Of a stretch of DNA of 64,000 nt, positions 8,937-17,475 are shown one piece after another. How positions within the stretch are numbered: position 1 is the stretch's first letter; every line of letters begins with the position of its first letter. The DNA is taken from positions 594,207-658,206 of the forward strand of contig NZ_JACJUV010000008.1 in the NCBI RefSeq assembly GCF_014218805.1, in the 5' to 3' direction. The position numbers were made by a program, and so were the translations under genes. The DNA is from Teredinibacter franksiae (GTDB taxonomy: Bacteria; Pseudomonadota; Gammaproteobacteria; Pseudomonadales; Cellvibrionaceae). Below the pieces are notes generated by a model. The model ran no database searches, had not been told where the DNA came from, and saw nothing but the letters and a program-made list of their open reading frames with translations.

Positions 8937-10913
8937 ATGAAACTTTATATCGCCGAAAAACCCAGTCTTGGTCGCGCTATTGCCGAGGCGCTACCCAAAC
9001 CGCATCAGCGCGGAGAGGGGTTTATCCGTGTAAGCAATGGCGATGTGGTCAGTTGGTGTATTGGGCATTTACTAGAGCAAGCCGAGCCAGAAGCCTACAA
9101 CAGTGCCTTTAAGCCCTGGCGAATGGAGCATTTACCTATTGTCCCTACGCAGTGGCAATTACAGCCAAAAGCCAGCACTCAAAAACAATTGAGTGTATTG
9201 CGCAAATGGGTAAAAACAGCGGATACGCTCATACATGCTGGCGACCCCGATAGAGAAGGCCAACTACTGGTTGACCAAGTGATCGACTTTTTGGGGGTAA
9301 GCCGCACCAAGCGTGGGGCCGTTCAACGCTGTCTTATCAGTGATATGAATACCGCTGCCGTGAGCCGCGCATTAAGTCAGTTGCGCCCTAATAGTGAGTT
9401 TGCGGCACTATCCACTTCGGCGCTGGCTCGCTCCAGAGCCGACTGGTTATACGGCATTAATATGACCAGAGCCTACACCTTGCAGGGGCAAAAGGTAGGC
9501 TACCAAGGTTTGCTGTCCGTAGGCCGTGTACAAACACCTATATTAGGCTTAGTGGTACGACGAGACCAAGAAATAGAAGCGTTTGTGTCCAAGCCTTTTT
9601 ATCAAGTACTGGCACATTTACGCACCCCCACCGGCGAACAGTTTAGTGCGCGCTGGCAACCCAGCGATGCTTGCCAACCGTATATGGACGCCGAAGGCAG
9701 GGTATTAAATAAAGCCTTAGCCAACAACGTTATTACCCGAATTACCGATACTCCAGCAAGTGTTAACGCTGTAACCGAAGTAAAAAAGAGTTCTGCGGCT
9801 GGGTTGCCCTACAATCTTTCTTCGCTACAAATTGATGCGGCAAAACGCTTCGGTTACAGCCCTAAGCAAACCCTGGATATTTGTCAGGCGCTTTATGAGC
9901 GCCATCAACTCATTACTTACCCGCGTTCCGATAGCCGGTATTTACCCGTAGAGCACTACGCACAGGCAAGCCAAGTACTGGCCACTATTTCCGCGAATAG
10001 TACGTCGTTAACCGAAGCTGCGCAGGCAGCGAATCCCCGCCTTAAATCGAGGGCCTGGAACAGCAGTAAAGTGGATGCCCACCACGCGATTATCCCCACC
10101 CTTAAAAAATCGGATTTTTCCCGTTTAACAAAGCTGGAAATTAATATTTACGAATTAGTCGCTCGCCAATACCTCGCGCAGTTTTATCCGAAATGGGAAT
10201 ACAGGGATACCACCATTGAAGTACTTATTGCTGGCGGCTTATTTGTCGCCAAAGCACGCGTTACCCATAAGCCCGGCTGGAAAGTACTGTTTGAACGCAA
10301 ACCTAATGCTACCGCGAGCAACAATACAGACACTAACGAAGAAGAATTTAGCGCAATTGACCTTCCCACACTCAAAAAGGGCGATTCACTGCACTGCTTA
10401 GAGGGGGAGCTGCTGGAAAAAAATACTCAACCACCAAAACATTTTACTGATGCGAGCTTACTCGCCGCAATGACCGGTATTGCCCGTTATGTAAGTGATG
10501 AGAGTATTCGTAAAATACTAAAAGAAACCGACGGGCTTGGCACAGAAGCCACGCGCGCGGGAATATTAGACTTACTGTTTAAGCGTAGTTTCCTCGTTCG
10601 TCAGGGCAAGCAAATTCGTTCAACCGAAGCAGCCAGAGGTTTAATTGCCAGCCTACCACACAGTGCCACACTGCCTAACATGACCGCGCAGTGGGAGGCT
10701 TCGCTGAATGCTATCAGTCAAAAGCAGGCCAATTACGCTGCCTTTATGGAGCCTTTAGAGAAAAGCTTACGAGAACTTATCAATCAAAGTCAGAATGTGC
10801 TGCCTACCGCGCTTAAGGGCATAAAAGCAAACGTTAGCGCAAAACGTTTCAAGAAGAAAAAACCCAGCAAGCCCACAAAGCGCTCTTCAAAAAAATCAAG
10901 CGCTATGGGCTAG
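8937..10913 (+). CDS. topB: DNA topoisomerase III
   Basis: This 658-residue type IA topoisomerase passes single strands through transient breaks and decatenates replication intermediates, often with RecQ. The N-terminal Toprim domain begins MKLYIAEKPSLG and holds the acidic metal site in HAGDPDREGQ (about residues 99-108). The catalytic tyrosine is in ITYPRSDSRYL near residue 325. The tail after about 630 is very basic (KKKKPSKPTKRSSKK) in place of zinc fingers, as usual for Topo III. A recQ gene lies 4.5 kb upstream, but with unrelated genes between them they are not an operon. Length and motifs are complete. Confidence 0.95.
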   Translation: MKLYIAEKPSLGRAIAEALPKPHQRGEGFIRVSNGDVVSWCIGHLLEQAEPEAYNSAFKPWRMEHLPIVPTQWQLQPKASTQKQLSVLRKWVKTADTLIHAGDPDREGQLLVDQVIDFLGVSRTKRGAVQRCLISDMNTAAVSRALSQLRPNSEFAALSTSALARSRADWLYGINMTRAYTLQGQKVGYQGLLSVGRVQTPILGLVVRRDQEIEAFVSKPFYQVLAHLRTPTGEQFSARWQPSDACQPYMDAEGRVLNKALANNVITRITDTPASVNAVTEVKKSSAAGLPYNLSSLQIDAAKRFGYSPKQTLDICQALYERHQLITYPRSDSRYLPVEHYAQASQVLATISANSTSLTEAAQAANPRLKSRAWNSSKVDAHHAIIPTLKKSDFSRLTKLEINIYELVARQYLAQFYPKWEYRDTTIEVLIAGGLFVAKARVTHKPGWKVLFERKPNATASNNTDTNEEEFSAIDLPTLKKGDSLHCLEGELLEKNTQPPKHFTDASLLAAMTGIARYVSDESIRKILKETDGLGTEATRAGILDLLFKRSFLVRQGKQIRSTEAARGLIASLPHSATLPNMTAQWEASLNAISQKQANYAAFMEPLEKSLRELINQSQNVLPTALKGIKANVSAKRFKKKKPSKPTKRSSKKSSAMG

Positions 10914-11180
10914 TAGAATTTGCTTGTAGGTTCGTCAATATTGACGTTATTGATCATAGGTTCTAGGGCTTTGTGTTTTATCACTAGATTTGTACCCACA
11001 CCATCATCATTCTCTAAAAATAGCAACTAGCCTGACACAGAGGACTAGAGCGACACCTTCAAAATTACCTACCAGCATTAATCATCATTTAGCTTTATAT
11101 CGTAAGCGCCCATTAACCCGGGTAATACCCAGCCAACAATCATCAGCTCATAATGGCCCCCCCTAACCAAGGAGTCCATT

Positions 11181-11501
11181 ATGGAAAAACAAACGCGTAC
11201 CCCCCCAATTGACTGGCGGGTCGAACTCAAAGCATGGCGAGAATCTGGTTTACCACTTTCTCAATTTTGCCGAGAGCAAGGCTTGGTCGCTCACCAGCTG
11301 TCATACTACAAACGCAAGTATGAACCCCAAGCACTTAGCCCAGATGCGCAATCAACAGGCTTTAGCCAAGTTAGTGTTTTGAGCACCAATGCCATCGGCG
11401 CTGAATGTTTAAGTTTACGCCTGGCCAGCGGACATACAATCGAAGGGATAAGCACACAAACCTTACCGCTAGTGAGCGCATTAATGTGCACGCTACAATG
11501 A
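11181..11501 (+). CDS. tnpA: IS66 accessory protein TnpA
   Basis: This 106-residue protein is the first gene of the IS66 element. It contains a helix-turn-helix-like N-terminal region (WRVELKAWRESGLPLSQFCREQ) of the type found in IS66 TnpA proteins and is thought to bind DNA or regulate the transposase operon. An AGGAGT-type ribosome-binding site precedes the ATG. Its stop overlaps the tnpB start in an ATGA arrangement, consistent with translational coupling. Confidence 0.9.
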   Translation: MEKQTRTPPIDWRVELKAWRESGLPLSQFCREQGLVAHQLSYYKRKYEPQALSPDAQSTGFSQVSVLSTNAIGAECLSLRLASGHTIEGISTQTLPLVSALMCTLQ

Positions 11502-11863
11502 ACGAAGTAATGCGACCCTCGCGGTCGCTACCCGTTATCTACCTTTATCGAAAGCCTGTAGACTTCAGGAAATCGTTTAATGGACTCAGTGCCATTGTTG
11601 AGCGGGAGCTGGGGCATAACGTATTTGAAGGGCGCCTTTATGGCTTTACCAACAAGCGCCGCAACAAAATCAAATGCCTATTTTGGGAAAGAAACGGTTT
11701 TGTCCTGTATTACAAGAGCTTAGCCGAAGAAAAATTCAAGTGGCCTAGGCAGGGGGATGACATTATCACCCTCAGCGGACAACAATTAAATTGGCTGCTG
11801 GATGGCTATGATCTGAGCGCGATGAAACCCCATAAAAAACTGCATTACGAAACAGTATTTTAA
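11498..11863 (+). CDS. tnpB: IS66 accessory protein TnpB
   Basis: The start at 11498 is chosen because its ATG overlaps the tnpA stop (ATGA); the frame is open further upstream, but that would overlap tnpA extensively. The 121-residue protein shows the IS66 TnpB signature: KPVDFRKSFNGL, then RRNKIKCLFWERNGF and a WP-containing C-terminal part. TnpB is required with TnpA and TnpC for efficient transposition of IS66 elements. Its exact biochemical role is not settled. Confidence 0.92.
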   Translation: MNEVMRPSRSLPVIYLYRKPVDFRKSFNGLSAIVERELGHNVFEGRLYGFTNKRRNKIKCLFWERNGFVLYYKSLAEEKFKWPRQGDDIITLSGQQLNWLLDGYDLSAMKPHKKLHYETVF

Positions 11864-11897
11864 AAATAGCGGGGGATAATTTGGTATAATCCACGCC

Positions 11898-13535
11898 ATG
11901 ACTTCACCTCCAAATACTCAGAATGTAAGCGATAGCGACTCCACTTTTGATGAAGGTTCGTGGCGCGATCTGCTGCTGGAAAAAAATACGCAGCTCGAAC
12001 AAAAAGAAAATCTACTTGACGAAAAAGATCAGGTCATTGGCAAAAAAACTCAAGTCATACAGTCGCAAAAAGCTCGAATTGCCGTACTGGAAGAGCTGCT
12101 TCGGCAACAAAAACAAAAACTGTATGGCCGCAGTAGCGAGCAACAGCCTAATCAGCTGGGGATGTTTGATGAAGCAGAAGCCATAGAGGTTGAGCAGGAA
12201 GCCGATGATGAGCCCAAGAAGAAAAAGCCCTCGGGCCGCAAAGGGCTAAATCCCACTATACCGCGTGTTCAGCACCGCATTGAACTCAGTGATGAGGCAA
12301 AAGACGGCGCTATCGACACCTACTTTGTCAAAGTTAAAGAAGAGCTGGATATTATCCCGGCACAGGTTCAAGTGATTGAACTGATGCAAGAAAAAGCGAT
12401 TTTTATCGACGACGAAGATAAAAATATTGGCGGAGAAAATAAGCGTAGAATTGTTTCTGCCCCCTTACCTAAACACCCGCTACCGAAAGCTGTTGCCAGC
12501 ACCAACACATTGGCCTACATCATTACTGCTAAATACATGGATGCGTTGCCACTCTATCGTTTAGAAGGCATTTTGGGGCGCTATGGTGGCAGTGTTACAC
12601 GCACTACACTGGCCAATTGGCTAATACGTTTATCGTTACAGCTTGCTCCGCTAATCAAGCTAATGCGAGAGCATCAATGGAATGGTGATCTTATACAAGC
12701 CGATGAGACCCGCGTTCAGGTGCTCAAAGAACCCGGTCGGAGCGCAACCAGTGACAAGTGGATGTGGTTAACCCGTGGAGGGCCTCCAGATCATCCCAGT
12801 GTTTTGTTTGAGTATGATCCATCTCGAAGTAAGGATGTGCCGTTGCGCCTGTTAGAAGGGTTTAATGGCGCTCTGCAAACTGATGGTTATGCTGGCTACA
12901 ATGCTGTGGTGAAAAAGCAGAAACTCCAACATGCTGGGTGCTGGGATCATGCACGCCGCAAGTTTGACGAAGCCGAAAAAGCAGCAAGCAAAGATTTAAA
13001 AGCTAACGCAAAATCGAGAGCTCCCAGCAAGGCCCGCATGGGATTATCGCTTATCAACAAGCTTTATCTGGTTGAGCGCCAGATACAAGGCAAAACAGCC
13101 GAAGAAAAAATCCAAACCCGACAGCAGGAAAGCGTCCCTTTACTCAACACACTAAAAACTTGGCTAGAAAAAAATGAAAGTCGGGTATCAAAAGAAGGAT
13201 TAACGTGGAAAGCTATTAGCTACACCTTAAACCAGTGGGAAAAGCTGACCTTATACTGCGAGCAGGGGGAAATCCCCATCAGCAATATTCTAGCGGAAAA
13301 CGCCATACGACCTTTTTGTGTTGGTCGACGTAATTGGCTTTTTAGTGATACTCCGAAAGGGGCAAATGCCAGCGCGATTTACTACAGTTTAATTGAAACG
13401 GCAAAAGCGAATGGGCTTGAGCCTTATGGTTATTTTAAGGATATGTTGAAAAAATTGCCTTACGCAGAGACGATGGAGGATCTTGAAAAATTATTGCCGT
13501 GGAATTTTAAATGTAAGGATGTCAAGACACCCTAG
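11898..13535 (+). CDS. tnpC: IS66-family transposase TnpC
   Basis: This 545-residue DDE transposase has an N-terminal coiled coil (about residues 25-70, Lys/Gln/Glu-rich), a linker with KKKKPSGRKG, a middle DUF-type IS66 domain and a catalytic core. The core has QADETRVQV (first Asp near 267), LQTDGYAGY (second Asp near 327) and NILAENAIRPF (Glu near 462). The C-terminus carries the IS66 tail PYGYFKDML. Its stop lies just inside the right inverted repeat. The protein appears complete and potentially active. Confidence 0.95.
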   Translation: MTSPPNTQNVSDSDSTFDEGSWRDLLLEKNTQLEQKENLLDEKDQVIGKKTQVIQSQKARIAVLEELLRQQKQKLYGRSSEQQPNQLGMFDEAEAIEVEQEADDEPKKKKPSGRKGLNPTIPRVQHRIELSDEAKDGAIDTYFVKVKEELDIIPAQVQVIELMQEKAIFIDDEDKNIGGENKRRIVSAPLPKHPLPKAVASTNTLAYIITAKYMDALPLYRLEGILGRYGGSVTRTTLANWLIRLSLQLAPLIKLMREHQWNGDLIQADETRVQVLKEPGRSATSDKWMWLTRGGPPDHPSVLFEYDPSRSKDVPLRLLEGFNGALQTDGYAGYNAVVKKQKLQHAGCWDHARRKFDEAEKAASKDLKANAKSRAPSKARMGLSLINKLYLVERQIQGKTAEEKIQTRQQESVPLLNTLKTWLEKNESRVSKEGLTWKAISYTLNQWEKLTLYCEQGEIPISNILAENAIRPFCVGRRNWLFSDTPKGANASAIYYSLIETAKANGLEPYGYFKDMLKKLPYAETMEDLEKLLPWNFKCKDVKTP

Positions 13536-13558
13536 TTAATGGGCGCTTACTTTATATC

Positions 13559-13975
13559 GAAAGCAACCCTCTCGTTCATCCAATAAAAGTACTCCGTAAT
13601 AGACGGTATTTTCCCTAGTAGAAATCCGTTCATATCATATAAACCTTTAGCTTTATAATTTGGCGCGCATCATTCCGCAATGACCGGTAATCTATTGTTC
13701 ACCACAATATTTAATAACTAAAGCTAATGATTACTAAAGTGATAAATCGGATTATCTTGTGTAATGTATTCACAGCAAGGCACGCACATCGCCTTGTTGG
13801 CGCACCAGTTTTCTGTCACATTTTTCATCAGTGTTTCATCAGCCACATTTATTCGCCTACGTCACATTGTAACGATGAGATGATCACATATTATATTGAC
13901 CAACATTCATTCTATGTATTATCGCCATCTCATTTTCCATTCCATATAAACCTAGAAAAACGGCGAGCAACAAAA
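13559..13975. other. Intergenic before the oxidase cluster
   Basis: This stretch lies between the right IS66 target repeat and the start of the oxidase gene. The frame of the oxidase gene is open upstream to 13727, but that segment has no family resemblance. The promoter for the five-gene cluster should be here. No other feature was recognised. Confidence 0.45.
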
Positions 13976-14743
13976 ATGGACGTAGAATTCAACATAAATT
14001 ACGATAGATTAAGACTCACTACTGATGCAAAACTGGATGGTTTTATCGAGCGAATATATAGTGAAATCCCCTACGCCAGCCATCAAAAAGATGCTGACGA
14101 AATAGATATGGAATACTACAAACGCCACAGCATTGAAACACCTATACGCATAAAACTGAAACGCACTATTGATGCATTAGTCATCCATTATTTCACCAAA
14201 AACAATCCTAAAGCAGCAAAAGACTGGGCAAACTATACCGACGATGAAATGCTTCATGGGCACATGTTCGCCAAAGACATCGAGCGTCTATGGGGATTAA
14301 CCTTTGAAGAAGTAATGGCTCACGAGCCTCTATTCGCCACCCAATTATTGAATGGATACTTTTACTTCCACCTTGAATATGAAGGCCCAATGGCAGCCAT
14401 TGCCTCTGCCTATTTACTTGAATATGTGACCGCCAGAACTCAACCCGAGTGGCTAGACAACTTGCAAAGTAAATTAGGTGAGAAATCAGTAGCGGGCGCT
14501 CGTGCCCATGTAAACTTGGACCTTGAAGAAGATCACTCTGGCTTCGTGTGGGACACATTAATGACCACGGTGCACTCAGCAGAAGATATCGAGAAACTAA
14601 ACAAACATTTTGACCGTATTTTTGGCCTGTTTTGCGCTTACCTAGTAGAAGTTTATCAGTCTACCGCCGGTAAAAAAGAGGCAAACCCTCTTATGCAGGC
14701 CCCAATTGCAGCGGTAAATTTTGCCCAAGCGGCTAACGCATAA
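13976..14743 (+). CDS. Haem-oxygenase-like metal-dependent oxidase (iron-containing redox enzyme family)
   Basis: The start at 13976 (MDVEFNIN) gives 255 residues; the frame is open further upstream but that part looks non-coding. The sequence is all-helical with scattered acidic and His residues like the haem-oxygenase-like dimetal oxidase (HDO) superfamily, whose members include CADD, UndA and SznF. Candidate ligands are E91 and H94/H96 in DDEMLHGH, E134/E136 in FHLEYEGP, and H178, D182, E185 and H187 in HVNLDLEEDH. Family knowledge suggests O2-dependent oxidation, desaturation or decarboxylation of a small molecule or fatty acid. It leads a same-strand set with an N-acyl amino acid synthase, a CapA protein and rubredoxin, a possible electron donor. 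Substrate is unknown. Confidence 0.7.
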   Translation: MDVEFNINYDRLRLTTDAKLDGFIERIYSEIPYASHQKDADEIDMEYYKRHSIETPIRIKLKRTIDALVIHYFTKNNPKAAKDWANYTDDEMLHGHMFAKDIERLWGLTFEEVMAHEPLFATQLLNGYFYFHLEYEGPMAAIASAYLLEYVTARTQPEWLDNLQSKLGEKSVAGARAHVNLDLEEDHSGFVWDTLMTTVHSAEDIEKLNKHFDRIFGLFCAYLVEVYQSTAGKKEANPLMQAPIAAVNFAQAANA

Positions 14744-14807
14744 AATATTTGGCCATACTGGCTAACGCCAGTATGGCTCCCCTTCGGCTATATTTTACGA
14801 GTTCGCC

Positions 14808-15563
14808 ATGACGACTATTTCCAACCACGCCTCCATTTTGCCTACGGGCCTGAATATGATGTGCAACACAAAGCGGCGTATGGGTAACCCCGTACTCAAA
14901 GCTATAATGTTGCCAATTTTGCACTCGATTGCCAAACGCTATATGAGAGGCCCAGAAAAACATAAGCTAACGTTTGGTATTGTTGATAATCGTGAGAAAT
15001 GGGAAAAAATCCGTGCGCTAAGGCTATCTGAATATACAGAAATACTGCCGTATATGATGGACGTACTGAATAAAGACGGAACGGACCTATACGATTCTAG
15101 GTCAGTAGTATTTGGTCTTTGGGACGCAGAAAAAGCTATCGCCACTATTCGATTCACAGCCGCACCATACGAATTCTCCTGCTTTCTCAGCTCGGAAGAC
15201 CACAACAATTCACTAAATAATCTGTGTGCTGAAACTACAGTCGAGTTTTCGCGTTTAATTGTTGCACGCAAAACCCCCTACAAAGGTGTAGTGCAGGCAT
15301 TAATCATCTTCGCTGGCCTTAATATTTTATGCTTCACAGACTACAGACACTATATTGGATACACCAAACTAGGCGTTTTCAAAAAATTAAGGAAGTTTGC
15401 AATCACCGACCTAGGCATAAGCTTCTCTATACCTAGTCGGGGTGACCACAGCTACTGCATGTTATCGGGTGATTTCAGAAACGATTTAACGCTTATGTTT
15501 AAAAAAATGATGCCTAAGCCTCTGCCATTTTTCGCCACTAAAAAGGCGAGCGAGGCAGAATAA
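14808..15563 (+). CDS. FeeM-like N-acyl amino acid synthase / exosortase-associated acyltransferase
   Basis: This 251-residue protein resembles GNAT/LuxI-fold N-acyl amino acid synthases such as FeeM, and the related acyltransferases found near PEP-CTERM/exosortase loci. Supporting segments are the basic helix followed by LTFGIVDNREKWEKIRALR, the central VEFSRLIVARKTPYKG (typical E-SRL-V core of the family) and the C-terminal Tyr-rich GYTKLGVFKKL. Such enzymes transfer an acyl chain from acyl-ACP to an amino acid amine. The ATG at 14808 has only a weak ribosome-binding site, so a later start is possible. Its stop overlaps the CapA start (TAATG), indicating coupling. Confidence 0.65.
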   Translation: MTTISNHASILPTGLNMMCNTKRRMGNPVLKAIMLPILHSIAKRYMRGPEKHKLTFGIVDNREKWEKIRALRLSEYTEILPYMMDVLNKDGTDLYDSRSVVFGLWDAEKAIATIRFTAAPYEFSCFLSSEDHNNSLNNLCAETTVEFSRLIVARKTPYKGVVQALIIFAGLNILCFTDYRHYIGYTKLGVFKKLRKFAITDLGISFSIPSRGDHSYCMLSGDFRNDLTLMFKKMMPKPLPFFATKKASEAE

Positions 15564-16723
15564 TGAGCGCCAACGATACAAAACATCGCCCATTTTTTGA
15601 TGGCAAGCTCAATGGATTGTGGGATTCCATAAAAAACTCCCCCTACCCCTTGCATTACACGCTGCGTTGGCCATGGTACTTTAAGAATCCGTCGGTGCGT
15701 AATCACAGTGGAATAAAGATAAAGAGCGATTCTTTCAATACTTTTGTCCCCATAAAAAAAGGCGATATTAAATTACTCTTCGCCGGAGATATAATGGTGC
15801 TTAACGGTGATAAACCGCCCGTCTTAAGCCCCAAATTATGTAATCTTATTTCTAGCAGTGATTTATTTATCGCAAACTTGGAAGCCCCCCTTGGCAATCA
15901 CAAGCCAGTAAGCGACAAAAAGTACGCCTTTAGATTTCATATGCCCGTCGAATTTCTTTTGAATATTCAAAAACAGATAGGCCTACCTTTTAAAAAATGG
16001 GTGTTAACCAACGCCAACAATCATTCCGGCGACATGGGTGTAGACGGATTCAATACATCTATCCATTTACTTGAAGCGCTCGGAGTAAACCACGTTGGTC
16101 ATCGCGATTTCACATCCCCTTTTAGAATCATTGAAACTCAAGGAATTAAAATTGCCGTAGCCGGATGGACACATTGGCTTAATCGAGACCTAAACAGCAC
16201 AGTACAACCGGTCATTATTCCTTCAGATATCAACCACACGGACATCAATCGATTTAAACAAGAAAATGCCGTTGATTTCGTTATTGGATTGCCACACTGG
16301 GAGTTTGAATTCCAACACTTCCCGAAAAAAAATACCAGAAAATCGGGAAATATTTTCTCACAAATTGGATTTGACTTATTGGTAGGCTCACACCCGCATG
16401 TACTCCAACCATACGAAATATTCGACGATAGGTATTGTTTCTATTCTCTTGGGAATTTTTGTGGCCTCGGTGTAGCAAAACCGGTGAAAATAATTCCACT
16501 ACTTGAGCTACACCTTACCAAGAGCATGGATACAGATACAAAAACTTCAATTTCCAGCTTTAAAATTCACTACTTTTATCAGCACCATCATGGGGACACT
16601 ATTTCTATAGTACCCCTTGAAGAAATGTCTTGCGACGTAAAGTTAGCCGCAGAAACCCGCATTAACAAAGTAATGGAAAGAAAAAACTTACAAAGCGACA
16701 ACAGGTGGAGCCAGGCATGCTAA
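15563..16723 (+). CDS. CapA-family metallophosphoesterase (poly-gamma-glutamate capsule protein-like)
   Basis: The 386-residue protein matches the CapA/PgsA family of calcineurin-like phosphoesterases. It contains FAGDIMV near residues 73-79 (metal site), NLEAPLG near 108-114, TNANNHSGDMGVDGF near 150-164 (NH motif), GLPHWEFEF and GSHPHVLQPYE near 275-285, then YSLGNF. No clear signal peptide is visible, unlike typical membrane-anchored CapA of Bacillus. The CapB/CapC ligase genes are absent, so it is unlikely to make poly-gamma-glutamate here. Placed between the acyl-amino acid synthase and rubredoxin genes, with overlaps on both sides, it probably serves the same pathway. Confidence 0.8.
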   Translation: MSANDTKHRPFFDGKLNGLWDSIKNSPYPLHYTLRWPWYFKNPSVRNHSGIKIKSDSFNTFVPIKKGDIKLLFAGDIMVLNGDKPPVLSPKLCNLISSSDLFIANLEAPLGNHKPVSDKKYAFRFHMPVEFLLNIQKQIGLPFKKWVLTNANNHSGDMGVDGFNTSIHLLEALGVNHVGHRDFTSPFRIIETQGIKIAVAGWTHWLNRDLNSTVQPVIIPSDINHTDINRFKQENAVDFVIGLPHWEFEFQHFPKKNTRKSGNIFSQIGFDLLVGSHPHVLQPYEIFDDRYCFYSLGNFCGLGVAKPVKIIPLLELHLTKSMDTDTKTSISSFKIHYFYQHHHGDTISIVPLEEMSCDVKLAAETRINKVMERKNLQSDNRWSQAC

Positions 16724-16905
16724 TAGAAAACAATATTAGAGACGAAATATGGGAGTGTGGCATTTGCGGCTACCTTTACGATAAAAGTAAAGGTTCCGCT
16801 CGGGATGGAATTAAGCCCGGAACACCTTTTAGTGAATTGCCAGAAGACTGGGTATGCCCCGACTGCCAAGTAGGGCAAGAGTTCTTTGAGCCACACAACA
16901 ACTGA
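16717..16905 (+). CDS. Rubredoxin
   Basis: The start at 16717 (MLIENN) is preferred because AGGTGGA lies 7 bp upstream; it overlaps the CapA stop by 7 bp. An in-frame GTG at 16705 is the alternative. The 62-residue protein has the four iron-binding Cys in CGICGY (14 and 17) and CPDC (47 and 50), plus the conserved GIKPGTPFSELPEDW block. It is a one-electron carrier with an Fe(Cys)4 centre. Its location with a non-haem metal oxidase suggests that it could reduce that enzyme. The usual CG after the second CPxC pair is replaced by CQ. Confidence 0.93.
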   Translation: MLIENNIRDEIWECGICGYLYDKSKGSARDGIKPGTPFSELPEDWVCPDCQVGQEFFEPHNN

Positions 16906-16913
16906 ATTCAGAA

Positions 16914-17303
16914 ATGGCAGAATCCTCTACAAAGCGCACCGTTTTTACAGCTACAATATCCGCACTATTTTATGGCGGCTGGGCACTTTACATCAACCAG
17001 GACTCTAACCGTCTATGGCAATCTGTACTGACACAAGTAGTATGTAGCTTTATCGGCGGTTTATTGGTGGCTGGGCTAGTAGAGAAGACTTTTAGTGCCC
17101 TAGCTCCGCCTTGGCAGGTTCCAGTAGCTGCCATTGGGCCCTATTCACTAGCGCTTCTACTTTTTTTGTTAGCACATTTAGCCATTGGCTCAGAAAATCC
17201 ATTACTTCTTTTGCTGCCCAATAGCATAATAGGCACCAGCTACTTTTTCGCCTATTCACTAAGACTTAAATACCAGGAAGAAAAAATCCTTAGCTGCAAC
17301 TAA
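16914..17303 (+). CDS. Small multi-pass membrane protein
   Basis: The 129-residue protein has about four hydrophobic segments (about 9-26, 38-57, 70-90 and 95-115) separated by short loops, and a charged C-terminus. I recognise no family. It begins 8 bp after the rubredoxin stop on the same strand and is the last gene of the oxidase/acyltransferase cluster. By position it might be a membrane anchor, a flippase-like factor or an exporter accessory for the product; none of these is shown by sequence. Confidence 0.7.
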   Translation: MAESSTKRTVFTATISALFYGGWALYINQDSNRLWQSVLTQVVCSFIGGLLVAGLVEKTFSALAPPWQVPVAAIGPYSLALLLFLLAHLAIGSENPLLLLLPNSIIGTSYFFAYSLRLKYQEEKILSCN

Positions 17304-17475
17304 CGATGCATATAAAAATAAAAAAATCTTTTCTACAGAACCCATATTGATTCACTTACCGCACGACAATGGGTTTTCAATAGGCGCTTTAGATATTAAG
17401 CATTAATACTGCAATCGTCTAAAAAAGAACCAAAAACACTTTCAGCGAAAATGAAAAAACCTGGAAGGAAAAGCA

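Larger units (their letters stand above)
11102..13550 (+). mobile_element. Complete IS66-family insertion sequence
   Basis: Perfect 16-bp terminal inverted repeats begin GTAAGCGCCCATTAAC (11102-11117 and, inverted, 13535-13550). They are flanked by an identical 8-bp direct repeat TTTATATC at 11094-11101 and 13551-13558, the target duplication length typical of IS66. Inside are tnpA, tnpB and tnpC in order, all intact. Perfect ends and duplication imply a recent insertion. It landed between topB and the oxidase gene cluster without interrupting a recognisable gene. Confidence 0.95.

Noticed and set aside
13727..13975. Upstream extension of the oxidase gene
   Set aside because: The extra 83 residues show no family match, and the ATG at 13976 starts the helical domain.
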